Positions 6,387-14,831 of a stretch of 64,000 bases of DNA are shown one piece after another. The stretch's first letter is position 1. Each line of letters opens with the position of its first letter. The notes below the pieces were generated by a model. It was not told where the DNA came from. It did no database searches and worked only from the letters and a program-made list of their open reading frames with translations. The position numbers and the translations under genes were made by a program. Source of the DNA: Myxococcales bacterium. GTDB lineage: Bacteria > Myxococcota_A > Polyangia > Nannocystales > Nannocystaceae. The stretch spans positions 620,001 through 684,000 of the forward strand of contig JACKDW010000004.1 in assembly GCA_020633295.1 (NCBI GenBank). The letters are read 5' to 3'.

Positions 6387-9148
6387 GCGCCATCTCGCAG
6401 GCTCTCGAGCAGATGGAGAACATCGCGCCGAAGATCGCCCGCGAGCGTCGGCGGCCCCGAGCGCGGCGCGGGCCGTGACCCGCGACCCGGATCGGCCATC
6501 CGCGCCGGCGTCGTCCAGCCGTGCTCTGGGCCCGTGCACGTCGGGCACCCGCGCACGCACGAGCACCCTCGCACCACGTCGAGTACGTGGTCGAACAGCG
6601 CGCGCCCGAGCGCGTGGGCCTGGCGCGCGAGCCCGGCGCCACCAGGCATCGCGTCATAGAGGTAGAGGCACGGGACCACGCTGGCCTGCAGCGCGACCGA
6701 GGCGTCCGCCGAGCCGCGCCCGTCGACCACCTCGGCCCAGCCGCCCGGAGCGCCCGCGACGAGACCACCCCCGCCAGGATCCGCCGCCACGGCGCGCCCG
6801 AGATCGTGCACGTCACACATCAGCAGCATGGCCGCCCCGTGGTGCAGGGCGTGGGCGGTCGCCAACGCGGCCGAGACTCGCGCGGCTGGATCGGCCAGCG
6901 CCGTCACCACGTCCGCGCCGACCGTCCAGTAAGCCGCCACCGTATGCAGCTCGAGATCGGGCAGGCGCACCGGACCAAAGCCGATGTTCTCGTGCGTGCC
7001 GAAGCGCAGCTTCTTGAAGCCCGGCACCGTGCGGACCACGTGCGCATAACCGACCCCGGATCGCGTCGCGCCGCGCCCGTCCTCTTCGTCTCCGTCGTGC
7101 AGCGGCTCGACGACGCGCACACGACGACGACAGACGGCCTCGGTGTAGTAGCGAGCTCGAACCGCGCGCACGAACGCCTTGCGCGCCTCCCAGTCGAGGC
7201 GCAGCACCTCATACGTCCGCCCCTCCACCGCGTAGATCGCCCCCGGGTGCAGGTACAGCGGCGCGTCTTCGAAATCGACCTCGGCCAGGATCCGCCCGTC
7301 GCGCTCGGCCTCCGCGAGCTCGAGCACCGCGAAGTTCTCCTCCTGCGTGCCTCGGAGGTCCACATCGTCGGCCGGGAAGCTCGCGCCCAGCGCGAAGTAA
7401 CGGAGCTCGCCGCGCTCGTCGACCTCGCGGTGCAGCGTGCCCGCGTCCGCGAGGTATTGCAGGGCCGGCTGCAGCTCGGCGGCGTCGAGCCCGTCAAGGC
7501 CCTCATCCCCGGTCAGCGGCAGCTCGTGCGCGGCGCAGCGGAGGTGCGGGATCAGGACCTCGGGGTTGTCGGGATCGAGCCGGGCGTGCTCGGGCGGCTG
7601 CTCGAACAGAAATCCCGGCGCGTTGGCGACGAATTGATCGAGCGGGCTCGACGACATGATCATGACCGTGAGCGCGCGGTCCTGCCTTCGCCCCGCGCGC
7701 CCCGACCGCTGACGCGTCGCCGCGCGCGTCCCCGGATAGCCGGCCAACACCACGGCATCGAGGCCGCCGATGTCGACGCCGAGCTCGAGCGCGTGGGTCG
7801 TGGCGACGATCCGCGCCTCGCCGCCGCGCAGCGCCTGCTCAACCTCGCGTCGACGCTCCGGGAGATACCCGCCGCGATACCCACGAACGCGCCGCGCGGC
7901 GCGAGCGGCCGCCGCGCGATCACCGGTGGCGTCACGACCCGTGCCCGACCGCGCCTCGTCCTCGCGCAGGTAGCGGGTCAGCAGCTCGACCGCCTTGCGC
8001 GTGCGGCAGAACGCGAGCGTCCGAATGTCGGCGCGACGCAGCTCCGTGGCCACCGCGCGCGTGACCTTGAGATAGTCCCGCCGCACCCCGGTCAGCGGGT
8101 CGACGACGTCCGGGTTGAGGAGGACGAAGCTACGCGGACCGGCCGGCGCGGTATCGCGTGCGACCACCGTGAACTCCGGGCGACTGCACAGCAGCTCGGC
8201 GAACGGCCCTGGGTTCGCGATGGTCGCCGAGCAGGCGATGATGGTCGGACGCGAGCCGTGGTAGCGACACGCCCGCCAGAGCCGGCGCAGAACGTTGGCC
8301 ACGTGACTGCCGAACACGCCGCGATAGGTGTGCAGCTCGTCGATGACCACATAGCGGAGGTTCGCCAGCAACGCGCCCCAGCGATCGTGATGGGGCAAGA
8401 CGCCACGATGGAGCATGTCCGGGTTGGTGGCGACCACGTGCGCCCGCGTCCGCGCCGCGCGGCGCTCATCCGGCGGCGTGTCGCCGTCGTAGAGACCGAC
8501 CCCGAGTTGTCCACAGGCCAGCGCGCGCAGGCCCCGAACCTGATCCCGCGCGAGCGCCTTGGTCGGGAACAACATCAGGCAGCGCGCGCGCGGATCGGCG
8601 AGCACCGACGAGAGCACGGGCAGCTGGTAGCAGAGCGACTTCCCCGAGGCCGTGGAGGTTGCGAGCACCACGTCGCGACCGGCGCACGCGGCCGCGATCG
8701 CCTCGCCCTGGTGGACGTAGGGACGCTCGATCCCGACGTGACGCGCCGCCGCGATCGCGCGCTCGTCGAGCGCCTCGGGCCACTCGGCGAACACGCCTGG
8801 GTGCGCGGGCGTTCGGTGCACCGCGATCAGCTCGCCGAAGCGCCCGGATGTCAGGGCGTGCTCGAGCGCGGTGAGTCGGGCGTCGCGGGATGGCCCGTCG
8901 CTCGCGTCGGCGTCGAGTGACTCGTCGACGCCGTCGCGGGAGGGGCCGAGGCGGGCCCCGTTCAACCGCGAGAGCGGGTCCGGGGCGCGCTTCGAGAGCT
9001 TAAAAACATCAGGCCCCCCCGCGGCGAACGAAGCTGGATCAAGACCGCAAAGATCCGCTTCTGGATTGAAAAGGAGGGAGCGCGCGCGGGGAGAGCCTGA
9101 CAACTGCTGTAGCATCCTTGCTGCAGTGACGTTCACACTGAACGACAC
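6383..9148 (-). CDS. mrfA: Superfamily 2 DNA helicase, MrfA/YprA-like, with C-terminal four-cysteine motif
   Basis: The protein has Walker A ATSTASGKSLCYQLP, FPTKALARDQ, a DELH box (VVIDELHTYRG), CSATI, then the C-terminal helicase motifs HALELGVDIGGLDAVVLAG and QRSGRAGR. The end carries YDAMPGGAGLA and CSCVRGCPTCTG, the four-cysteine metal site of MrfA-type helicases. In B. subtilis MrfA is an ATP-driven 3'-5' helicase for mitomycin damage repair with exonuclease MrfB; the coupled downstream mrfB supports the same role here. The GTG at 9148 is used, but no clear ribosome binding site is present. An in-frame ATG at 9115 is an alternative, and the first 70 residues lack a recognisable domain. 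Confidence 0.88.
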   Translation of the reverse strand: MSFSVNVTAARMLQQLSGSPRARSLLFNPEADLCGLDPASFAAGGPDVFKLSKRAPDPLSRLNGARLGPSRDGVDESLDADASDGPSRDARLTALEHALTSGRFGELIAVHRTPAHPGVFAEWPEALDERAIAAARHVGIERPYVHQGEAIAAACAGRDVVLATSTASGKSLCYQLPVLSSVLADPRARCLMLFPTKALARDQVRGLRALACGQLGVGLYDGDTPPDERRAARTRAHVVATNPDMLHRGVLPHHDRWGALLANLRYVVIDELHTYRGVFGSHVANVLRRLWRACRYHGSRPTIIACSATIANPGPFAELLCSRPEFTVVARDTAPAGPRSFVLLNPDVVDPLTGVRRDYLKVTRAVATELRRADIRTLAFCRTRKAVELLTRYLREDEARSGTGRDATGDRAAAARAARRVRGYRGGYLPERRREVEQALRGGEARIVATTHALELGVDIGGLDAVVLAGYPGTRAATRQRSGRAGRRQDRALTVMIMSSSPLDQFVANAPGFLFEQPPEHARLDPDNPEVLIPHLRCAAHELPLTGDEGLDGLDAAELQPALQYLADAGTLHREVDERGELRYFALGASFPADDVDLRGTQEENFAVLELAEAERDGRILAEVDFEDAPLYLHPGAIYAVEGRTYEVLRLDWEARKAFVRAVRARYYTEAVCRRRVRVVEPLHDGDEEDGRGATRSGVGYAHVVRTVPGFKKLRFGTHENIGFGPVRLPDLELHTVAAYWTVGADVVTALADPAARVSAALATAHALHHGAAMLLMCDVHDLGRAVAADPGGGGLVAGAPGGWAEVVDGRGSADASVALQASVVPCLYLYDAMPGGAGLARQAHALGRALFDHVLDVVRGCSCVRGCPTCTGPEHGWTTPARMADPGRGSRPAPRSGPPTLAGDLRRDVLHLLESLRDGA

Positions 9149-9170
9149 CGCAGCAGTAACACCTGTTCAG
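9131..9170. promoter_or_regulatory. Cluster of GTTCA boxes at the mrfA start
   Basis: GTTCA-CAC-TGAAC (9131-9143) is an inverted repeat, and another GTTCAG occurs at 9165-9170. They sit at or just before the mrfA start. The GTTCAG box with the preceding AACACCT partly resembles the myxobacterial LexA site as I remember it; SOS control is only a suggestion. Confidence 0.3.
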
Positions 9171-10123
9171 TCACCGCGTCAAGCTTCTGTTCTCGGCGAT
9201 TGGATGCTGTTTCGCGTCGCGCGCCTGTTCTCGACCGGCATGCGCTTGCCCCGCAAGCCAAGGAACCGCGCGTATTGCACACCTCAATTGCAGCGCGTGA
9301 CCGCGCGACCGGGAGTCCCGGCAGCGCCGACCTTCGGTCGCCGTGACGCGTCTCGAACTCCAACCATCGAGACGCACGCGACCGCGCGTATCCACTTTTT
9401 AGTGAGGGCCTGCGCCCGCTGCTGCGACTGGAGTGACCTCTCGCGCTGGTCCGGCTCACGCGTGAGAACCGGGTCTCGACCCTCCCTGCTGTCACCGCAT
9501 GACGAGCGTCGCTCGCCATCGGTTCACAGAGGATCGATCACATCGCGGGCCGCGTCAACCCGCCGCGCGTCGCGTCGCGTCGCGAAACGACCGCGTCTTC
9601 GACCGCGTCTTCAACCACACCTCGTGTCACCGCTCGGCGCCCGGCGACACGGGCGCCTCGTTCGGCCCTACGAAGGCCGAGCGCGTCGCCTCGGGTGTCG
9701 CCGGTGTTGAACGCAGATCGCTCAGAAGCTCTCCATTGGGCTCGTACGTGCAAAATTGTAAATCTGGACGACTGCGAGGGACAGGACTACACAACGCCGC
9801 GACGCGCCGGTATGACAACCTCGGCGCCGCAGCGATCGATGTCGAGCCAGCTCGACCTGGCTCGAGCTCTCGAGTGATGGCCGAGCGGTGTCGAGAGACG
9901 CCTCGTGATGGCAATCGATGTCGATCGATGGCAATCGATGTCGATCGATGTCGATCGATGTCGATCGATGTCGATCATCGGCGCGTCACCGCCACTCAAA
10001 ATCGCCCGCTCGATCGGGCGCGATCACGAGGCGCGCGGAGCTCTGGACCACTCGAAGCCCGCCACGCCGACCGCGAATCACCGCGAGGCACATGCACCGC
10101 CGTACACACGGCCATCCGATTAT
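9149..10123. other. Long intergenic region without a convincing gene
   Basis: About 1 kb between mrfA and the TetR gene, which are transcribed divergently. Open frames here are Arg-rich, lack ribosome binding sites and show no recognisable motif. The only structure seen is the 10-bp repeat at 9911-9980, a cgtcg-rich short repeat near 9565-9610, and the AT-richer promoter zone at its right end. Confidence 0.6.
9911..9976. repeat. 10-bp tandem repeat with an ATCGAT site in every unit
   Basis: Six exact-length units, alternating gcaatcgatg and tcgatcgatg, are followed by a decayed seventh. The period of 10 bp is close to one helical turn, so all ATCGAT sites face one side of the DNA. Confidence 0.9.
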
Positions 10124-10145
10124 TTTTTACACGTGTGTGTAAAAA
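10124..10145. promoter_or_regulatory. Perfect 9-bp inverted repeat, candidate operator of the TetR gene
   Basis: TTTTTACAC and GTGTAAAAA arms are separated by GTGT. The site ends 24 bp before the -10 box at 10170 and 50 bp before the start codon of the TetR-family gene. Autoregulation is inferred from position. Confidence 0.55.
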
Positions 10146-10169
10146 TCCTGGCGAGAACTTAAACGATCG

Positions 10170-10175
10170 TATAAT
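10170..10175 (+). promoter_or_regulatory. Consensus -10 box (TATAAT) of the TetR gene
   Basis: A perfect TATAAT lies 20 bp before the ATG at 10196 in a locally AT-rich stretch. No good -35 box is visible at the usual distance; the inverted repeat lies there instead. Confidence 0.55.
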
Positions 10176-10195
10176 TTCGACCTGGAAGCCTGGAA

Positions 10196-10867
10196 ATGGC
10201 CACGACTCAGCGCATGGGCGAAAACGAGCGAACAGACGGGCGAGAGGAGCGCAGCGATCGCACGGTGCAGATGCTGATTCAGTCAGCGCGCAGCGCGTTC
10301 GCCAGCGTCGGCTTCGCCGCCGCATCCGTGCGGGATATCGCCGGTGACGCCGGCGTGAACCCGGCGTTGGTCCGCTACCACTTCGGCTCCAAGGACGGCC
10401 TCTACCGCCGCGTGCTCGGCGAGATGATGAGTCAGCTCAGCGATCGTCTGCGCGCGGCGTTTCGTCCCGACGGCTCGCCGCGCGAGCGCATCACCCGGGC
10501 GATCGCGGCGTACCTCGATCACCTCGCCGAGCACCGCGACACGCCGCGCCTGATCCAGCGCGCCCTGCTCGACGCCGATCCGACCGTGCGTGAGATCGTG
10601 AACGCGCACCATCGCCCGCTGCTGCAGGCGCTCGAGCCGTTCCAGGCGGGCGAGATAGCGACCCTGCACGTCAGCGCGATCGAGGAGGCCGTGACCTCCC
10701 TGTTCGGGGCGATCGTCGCGCCGTTTCTCTACGCGCCTGTCCTGACCGAGCTGTTCGGTCACGACGTGCTCTCGCCGGAGGCCATGGACCGCAGGCGCCA
10801 ACATATCTCCGCGCTGGTCGAGTTTACGCTCGACCAGCTGCTCCCCAGCGAACTAGGCCACGCTTGA
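10196..10867 (+). CDS. TetR-family transcriptional regulator
   Basis: The N-terminal helix-turn-helix reads ARSAFASVGFAAASVRDIAGDAGVNPALVRYHFGSKDGLYR (about residues 30-70), the classic TetR DNA-binding domain ending in YHFGSKDGLY. A helical ligand-binding domain of about 140 residues follows. It probably represses itself and the Old Yellow Enzyme gene 45 bp downstream on the same strand, through the inverted repeat at 10124. The ATG at 10196 has GGAAG 7 nt upstream; an in-frame ATG at 10211 is possible. Ligand unknown; reactive electrophiles or enones would suit the neighbouring enzyme. Confidence 0.92.
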   Translation: MATTQRMGENERTDGREERSDRTVQMLIQSARSAFASVGFAAASVRDIAGDAGVNPALVRYHFGSKDGLYRRVLGEMMSQLSDRLRAAFRPDGSPRERITRAIAAYLDHLAEHRDTPRLIQRALLDADPTVREIVNAHHRPLLQALEPFQAGEIATLHVSAIEEAVTSLFGAIVAPFLYAPVLTELFGHDVLSPEAMDRRRQHISALVEFTLDQLLPSELGHA

Positions 10868-10912
10868 CGTCGCGCGGCGGGTCGTATCCCCGGCTGCGCA
10901 AGGAAGGACCGC

Positions 10913-12217
10913 ATGTCTGTATCCCTACGCGACCCCATCACGCTCGGCACCCTGACGCTGCGCAACCGCCTGTATCGCGCCCCGGTGCTCGAGGGCGCGG
11001 GCTCGGCTCCGAACCCTGCGGCCGTCTACGCGCGCCACTTCGTGCCCAACATCGAGGCCGGGCTGGCGCTCGTGATCCAGGGCAACACCATCGTCAACCT
11101 GGAGGGTCGGACGTCGCCCGGCATGTCGGTCATCGGCGATCGCGAGCGCATGCTCGCGCTCAAGCCGCTGACCGACGCGGTGCATCGCGCCGGCGGACGC
11201 ATTATCACGCAGCTCGGTCACGGCGGCTCGTTCTCGCTCGAGTCCTGGCACCGTGACTACGTCGCGGTGCGCACGAGCCCCCCGTTCGCGCCCAGCCCGC
11301 TGCCGCTGTGGATCCGCAGCCTGCACCGCGGCGGCGTGCACGTGATGTCGACGCGCGAGGTCGAGGAGCTCGTCCGCCGCTTCGGCATCGTCGCCGCCTG
11401 GGCCCGCGAGGCCGGCTACGACGGCGTTCAGCTCGCCGGCTCCAACGCCAAGCTGCTGCACCAATTCCTCAGCCCTGTGCACAACCGTCGCAAGGATCGC
11501 TACGGCGGCGACGCGACCGCGCGCACGACCCTGCTCCGCGAGATCCGCGAGGCCATCGCCCGCGAGGCCGGCGCGGACTACCCGGTGCTGCTCAAGTACA
11601 CCGCGGTCGAGGGCACGCCCGTCCGTCAGCGCCGCGGGATCACCCTCGAGGACGGCGTGCTCACGGCCAGGATCGCGGAGCAGGTCGGCTTCGCCGCGCT
11701 CACGCCGGTGCACGCCGACGTCGTGCCCAACACCTCGATCTGCCGCGGACAATTCCCGCGCGGCGCCCTGCGGCGCAAGGGCATCAAGCACCGCCTGCTC
11801 AGCGCCACGGGTCGACGCACCCGCAACCTCACGCTCGCCGCCGGGCTCTGGCTGTCGACGCGCCGCACGCCCTTCGAGCCGGTGTGGAACCGCGCGATCT
11901 TCGGCGCCGTCAAGCAGGCGGTGAACATCCCCGTGTTCGCGGTCGGCGGCATCCGCACGGCCCAGGAGGCCAACGCGATCCTCGCGGACGGCCAGGCCGA
12001 CATGATCGGCATCGGGCGCCCGTTCTACGCCGAGCCCGACCTCGCGCGCCGGCTGCTCAACGAGAGCGACCCCAACCACGACCGCGAGGCCGCGTGCAAG
12101 AGCTGCAACCAGTGCCTGATCCCGCAGATGCTCGGGATGCCGGGCGTCTGCTACAGCCCGACGGTCAAGCTCAGCCTTCGGCACCGCGACGCCAAGACCG
12201 GCACCGCGGCCGCGTAG
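10913..12217 (+). CDS. Old Yellow Enzyme-type NADH:flavin oxidoreductase with an iron-sulfur cysteine motif
   Basis: An FMN-dependent TIM-barrel reductase of activated double bonds. The family pattern is clear: ITLGTLTLRNRLYRAPVL at the start, GGRIITQLGHGG, the SNAKLLHQFLSPVHNRRKDRYGG active-site loop, VFAVGGIRT and DMIGIGRPF. The C-terminal CKSCNQCLIPQMLGMPGVC gives CxxCxxC-x11-C, the 4Fe-4S site known from 2,4-dienoyl-CoA reductase-like members, but the FAD/NAD domain of those enzymes is missing (434 residues). The ribosome binding site AAGGAAGG lies 5 nt before the ATG. It is likely co-transcribed with the TetR gene; the substrate cannot be told. Confidence 0.92.
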   Translation: MSVSLRDPITLGTLTLRNRLYRAPVLEGAGSAPNPAAVYARHFVPNIEAGLALVIQGNTIVNLEGRTSPGMSVIGDRERMLALKPLTDAVHRAGGRIITQLGHGGSFSLESWHRDYVAVRTSPPFAPSPLPLWIRSLHRGGVHVMSTREVEELVRRFGIVAAWAREAGYDGVQLAGSNAKLLHQFLSPVHNRRKDRYGGDATARTTLLREIREAIAREAGADYPVLLKYTAVEGTPVRQRRGITLEDGVLTARIAEQVGFAALTPVHADVVPNTSICRGQFPRGALRRKGIKHRLLSATGRRTRNLTLAAGLWLSTRRTPFEPVWNRAIFGAVKQAVNIPVFAVGGIRTAQEANAILADGQADMIGIGRPFYAEPDLARRLLNESDPNHDREAACKSCNQCLIPQMLGMPGVCYSPTVKLSLRHRDAKTGTAAA

Positions 12218-12244
12218 TCGCGCGTGCGCGGTCGAGAAAGCGGG

Positions 12245-12276
12245 CGCGGGCCCCCGACCGAGGTCGGGCGCCCGCG
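12245..12276. terminator. 14-bp hairpin between convergent genes
   Basis: Arms at 12245-12258 and 12263-12276 pair with one mismatch around a CGAG loop. There is no T-run, so it may act as a bidirectional barrier rather than a textbook intrinsic terminator. Confidence 0.6.
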
Positions 12277-12315
12277 TCGCTCGCGAGGAGCGTGTGAGCC
12301 GCGCGTCCGCGCCGC

Positions 12316-14367
12316 TCAGGGCACGCCGTAGGCGACGCCCATCTTCTCCAGCACCGGCGCCTCGTCGCCGATCTTCAGCGTCGCGCGCATCTGCAGGTAC
12401 TGGGTCGGGCCGGCGCCGATCGGCGCCGGCGAGTTGAGGTACGGCCCCTGCCACGGGCCCCAGTTCATGCCGTCGTCGCTGAGGCGGTAGTCGATCTCGA
12501 TCGACGCGTTCGGCGGGATCGTGCCCTGCCAGTGCAGCGACTCCCACACGCACGAGGGCGGGTCGAGCTGGCACTCGAAGGTCTTGATCCAGAAGCCCTG
12601 CTGCGCGACGAAGTTGAGCAGCGCGTAGCCGGTCATGTCCGAGTACGCGTACGGGCTGCCGGTGACCGGGAAGGTCAGCAGCGGGTTGCCGTCGTTGTCG
12701 AGCTTGGTCGCGTTGTTGCTGTTGCGGTTGATCGCGAAGACCGTGTCGCCGTCGCCGATCGAGATGCCCAGCGGGTGCGCGCCCACGGGGTAGTTCGCGA
12801 CCAGTTCGCCGGTGATGATGTTGAACTTCGACACGTTGTCCGAGCCGGAGTTCGCGACCCAGCAGTGGTCGCCGCCGTCACAGCCGACGCCGCGCGTCAG
12901 GCTGACGCCGGGCGCCTGGTACTGGAACCACTCGTCGGTCTCCTGCTTGTAGTGGAGCACCGTGTTGAGGCTCCAGTTCCCGAGCCAGATGCCGTCCTTG
13001 CGGTCGACGGCGATGCCGTAGAGCGAGCGCGGGAACGGCGGGACGTAGGTCTTCTCGATCTGCCCGGTCTCGGTGTCGATGCGCGAGACGAGGCCGCCGC
13101 CGCGCTCCGAGGTCCACAGCTTGTTGTTCGAGTCGATCGTCGCGCCGTAGACGTTGCCCGGCACGGGCACGATCAGGTCGACCTCGTAGAACTCGAGGTC
13201 GTCGTCCTGGACGATGCGGCGCATGTCCTTGTCGTTGTACGAGCCAACCCAGACGCGGTTCTTCTCGTCGGTGACGGCCGTGCGCGGGCCGCCGCCGACC
13301 GCGATGCCGCCGGGCGGGCGCACGCAGTCGAGCGGGTCGGACTCGTCGCAGTTCTGCGCCCAGACCTGGTAGACGCGCGCGTTGCCGCGGCAGGCGACCC
13401 ACGCGTCGAAGTTCTGGTCGATCGACGTGCGCGAGGGGCTCGAGCCGATGTTGTACTTGCCGAGCAGCTCGCCGGTCTCGGTGTTGTACTTGCCGAGGCG
13501 GTTCTCGTTCGTGCTCGGGATCCAGATGTGGTTGAGCTCGACCGTCTCCTCGCCGAGCGTCGCGCCGTCGTCCGGATCGCAGTCGAGGCCGTTGAGCTCC
13601 TCGGCGTCCGGGCACACGTTCTCCTCGCAGGTGACGTCAGGGTTCGCGCCCGGGCACCAGCCGCAGACCGTCAGCACGCCCTCGTCGATCTCGTCGTTGC
13701 AGTTCTCGTCGAGGCCGTTGCAGATCTCGTCCGTCGGCGTGATCTGCCCCTGGCAGTCAGAGAGCTGGCCGTCGACGCAGGTCTGCAGGCCCGCGGCGCA
13801 CTCGCCCACGCCCTCGGTCTCGGGCGGGCCGCCGTAGCACGGCGCCTCGTCGCCCGGCTGACACGGGCAGCCCTCGTCGACGCCGCCGTCGCAGTTGTTG
13901 TCGATCCCGTCGCACACCTCCTCGGCGCCCGGGTTGATCGCGCCGTCGCCGTCGTCGCAGTCGAGCTGCGACGGGTCGTCCTCGCAGTCAGGCCCGGCGT
14001 TGTAGCCGTCCATGTCGTCGTCGTAGCACTCCGGCGGCGGATCGATCGGCCCGGTCGTCTCCGTGTCCGTGTCCGTCGGGTCCTCCGTCGGATCGCCGGT
14101 CGTCGTGCCGCCGGTCGTGCCGCCGTCGGTGTCGCCCATGGTCGGATCGGTGTTGCCCGACTCCGACTCTGACTCCGACGCCGGGCCTGCCGACGCGTCG
14201 CTCGTGGTGCCCGCGACCGAGTCAGACTCGCCCTGCGTGCCCGAATTGGACTCTGTCCCGGTGCTGTCGTCGCCGCAGCCTGTCAGCCCGATCGCCGGGA
14301 CGCAGACCAACGCGGCGACGACCGAGTACCCCCGCAGACGCTCGAGTGAATTTACCCTGTCACGCAT
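12316..14367 (-). CDS. MopE/beta-propeller lipoprotein
   Basis: The signal VVAALVCVPAIGLTGC is followed by a long Thr/Asp/Ser/Gly linker, then two MopE-type cysteine motifs (EEVCDGIDNNCDGGVDEG and DEICNGLDENCNDEIDEG, putative metal-binding repeats), and then about 350 residues of repeated NxVWVGSYN, GIWLGNWSLN, HCWVANSGSDNVSKF blades like virginiamycin B lyase/YVTN propellers. It is probably a surface-exposed binding protein; no catalytic residues were identified. The ATG at 14367 has GGGG 8 nt upstream; an ATG at 14430 is in frame but has a poor site. The 460 bp upstream hold several palindromes. Confidence 0.85.
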   Translation of the reverse strand: MRDRVNSLERLRGYSVVAALVCVPAIGLTGCGDDSTGTESNSGTQGESDSVAGTTSDASAGPASESESESGNTDPTMGDTDGGTTGGTTTGDPTEDPTDTDTETTGPIDPPPECYDDDMDGYNAGPDCEDDPSQLDCDDGDGAINPGAEEVCDGIDNNCDGGVDEGCPCQPGDEAPCYGGPPETEGVGECAAGLQTCVDGQLSDCQGQITPTDEICNGLDENCNDEIDEGVLTVCGWCPGANPDVTCEENVCPDAEELNGLDCDPDDGATLGEETVELNHIWIPSTNENRLGKYNTETGELLGKYNIGSSPSRTSIDQNFDAWVACRGNARVYQVWAQNCDESDPLDCVRPPGGIAVGGGPRTAVTDEKNRVWVGSYNDKDMRRIVQDDDLEFYEVDLIVPVPGNVYGATIDSNNKLWTSERGGGLVSRIDTETGQIEKTYVPPFPRSLYGIAVDRKDGIWLGNWSLNTVLHYKQETDEWFQYQAPGVSLTRGVGCDGGDHCWVANSGSDNVSKFNIITGELVANYPVGAHPLGISIGDGDTVFAINRNSNNATKLDNDGNPLLTFPVTGSPYAYSDMTGYALLNFVAQQGFWIKTFECQLDPPSCVWESLHWQGTIPPNASIEIDYRLSDDGMNWGPWQGPYLNSPAPIGAGPTQYLQMRATLKIGDEAPVLEKMGVAYGVP

Positions 14368-14517
14368 ACTGAATTCCCCTTGCCAGACTCTCTCGGTCGT
14401 CGAACCGCTGTCGCTCGAACAGTCCTTCAAGACATGTTGACCATCAAAGGCGCAGACGCGCCGCGTGAGGCTCGCAACCCCCGACGACGGTATCAGCGGC
14501 GATTACCCAGATCAAGT

Positions 14518-14542
14518 AGACATGTCTAATAAGACATGTCTT
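14518..14542. promoter_or_regulatory. Two AGACATGTCT palindromes in tandem
   Basis: AGACATGTCT at 14518-14527 and AAGACATGTCTT at 14531-14542, centres 14 bp apart, in an AT-rich pocket about 150 bp before the MopE gene start. A third AGACATGT lies at 14428. Probably binding sites of an unknown regulator. Confidence 0.45.
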
Positions 14543-14647
14543 AAGGAAATTCCCCGCGACCCGACCACGCGAGGCATTTCGCCACGCTGCGGGCTTCCCC
14601 GGGTCTCGGCGCCGCCCCGCGGCCGTCGCCCCCCGAGTCCGCCGCGC

Positions 14648-14691
14648 GGCTGTCACTTTGTCGCCGCCGCGAGCGTGACAAAATGTGACAG
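14648..14691. promoter_or_regulatory. Long imperfect inverted repeat with TGTCAC/GTGACA ends
   Basis: The left arm 14648-14661 and right arm 14676-14691 pair apart from two extra bases in the right arm. The right arm also contains two direct TGACA copies 10 bp apart, which would place them on the same helix face. Operator or RNA hairpin; not decidable by eye. Confidence 0.4.
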
Positions 14692-14831
14692 CGGCCCGCA
14701 CGGATTGCGTCGCGCGCCGGCCGTCCTGAGCATGTCCGTTTGGTCACGTTAAATTTCCGCGCGAGTGTGGCGACACTGGGCAGCCCGCGCGCCGGGTGCA
14801 GCGACGCGCGTCGGCCCGCCGCCCGCGGTCC

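Larger units (their letters stand above)
14368..14831. other. Intergenic region rich in palindromes
   Basis: No convincing gene. It contains the tandem AGACATGTCT palindromes (14518-14542), a further AGACATGT at 14428-14435, and the inverted repeat 14648-14691. It must hold the promoter of the MopE lipoprotein gene and the end of the CRTAC1 unit. Confidence 0.6.

Noticed and set aside
9499..10347. Open plus-strand frame of 282 codons before and over the TetR gene
   Set aside because: It is made of the 10-bp repeat and Arg/Ser-rich sequence, has no ribosome binding site and overlaps the clear TetR gene in another frame.
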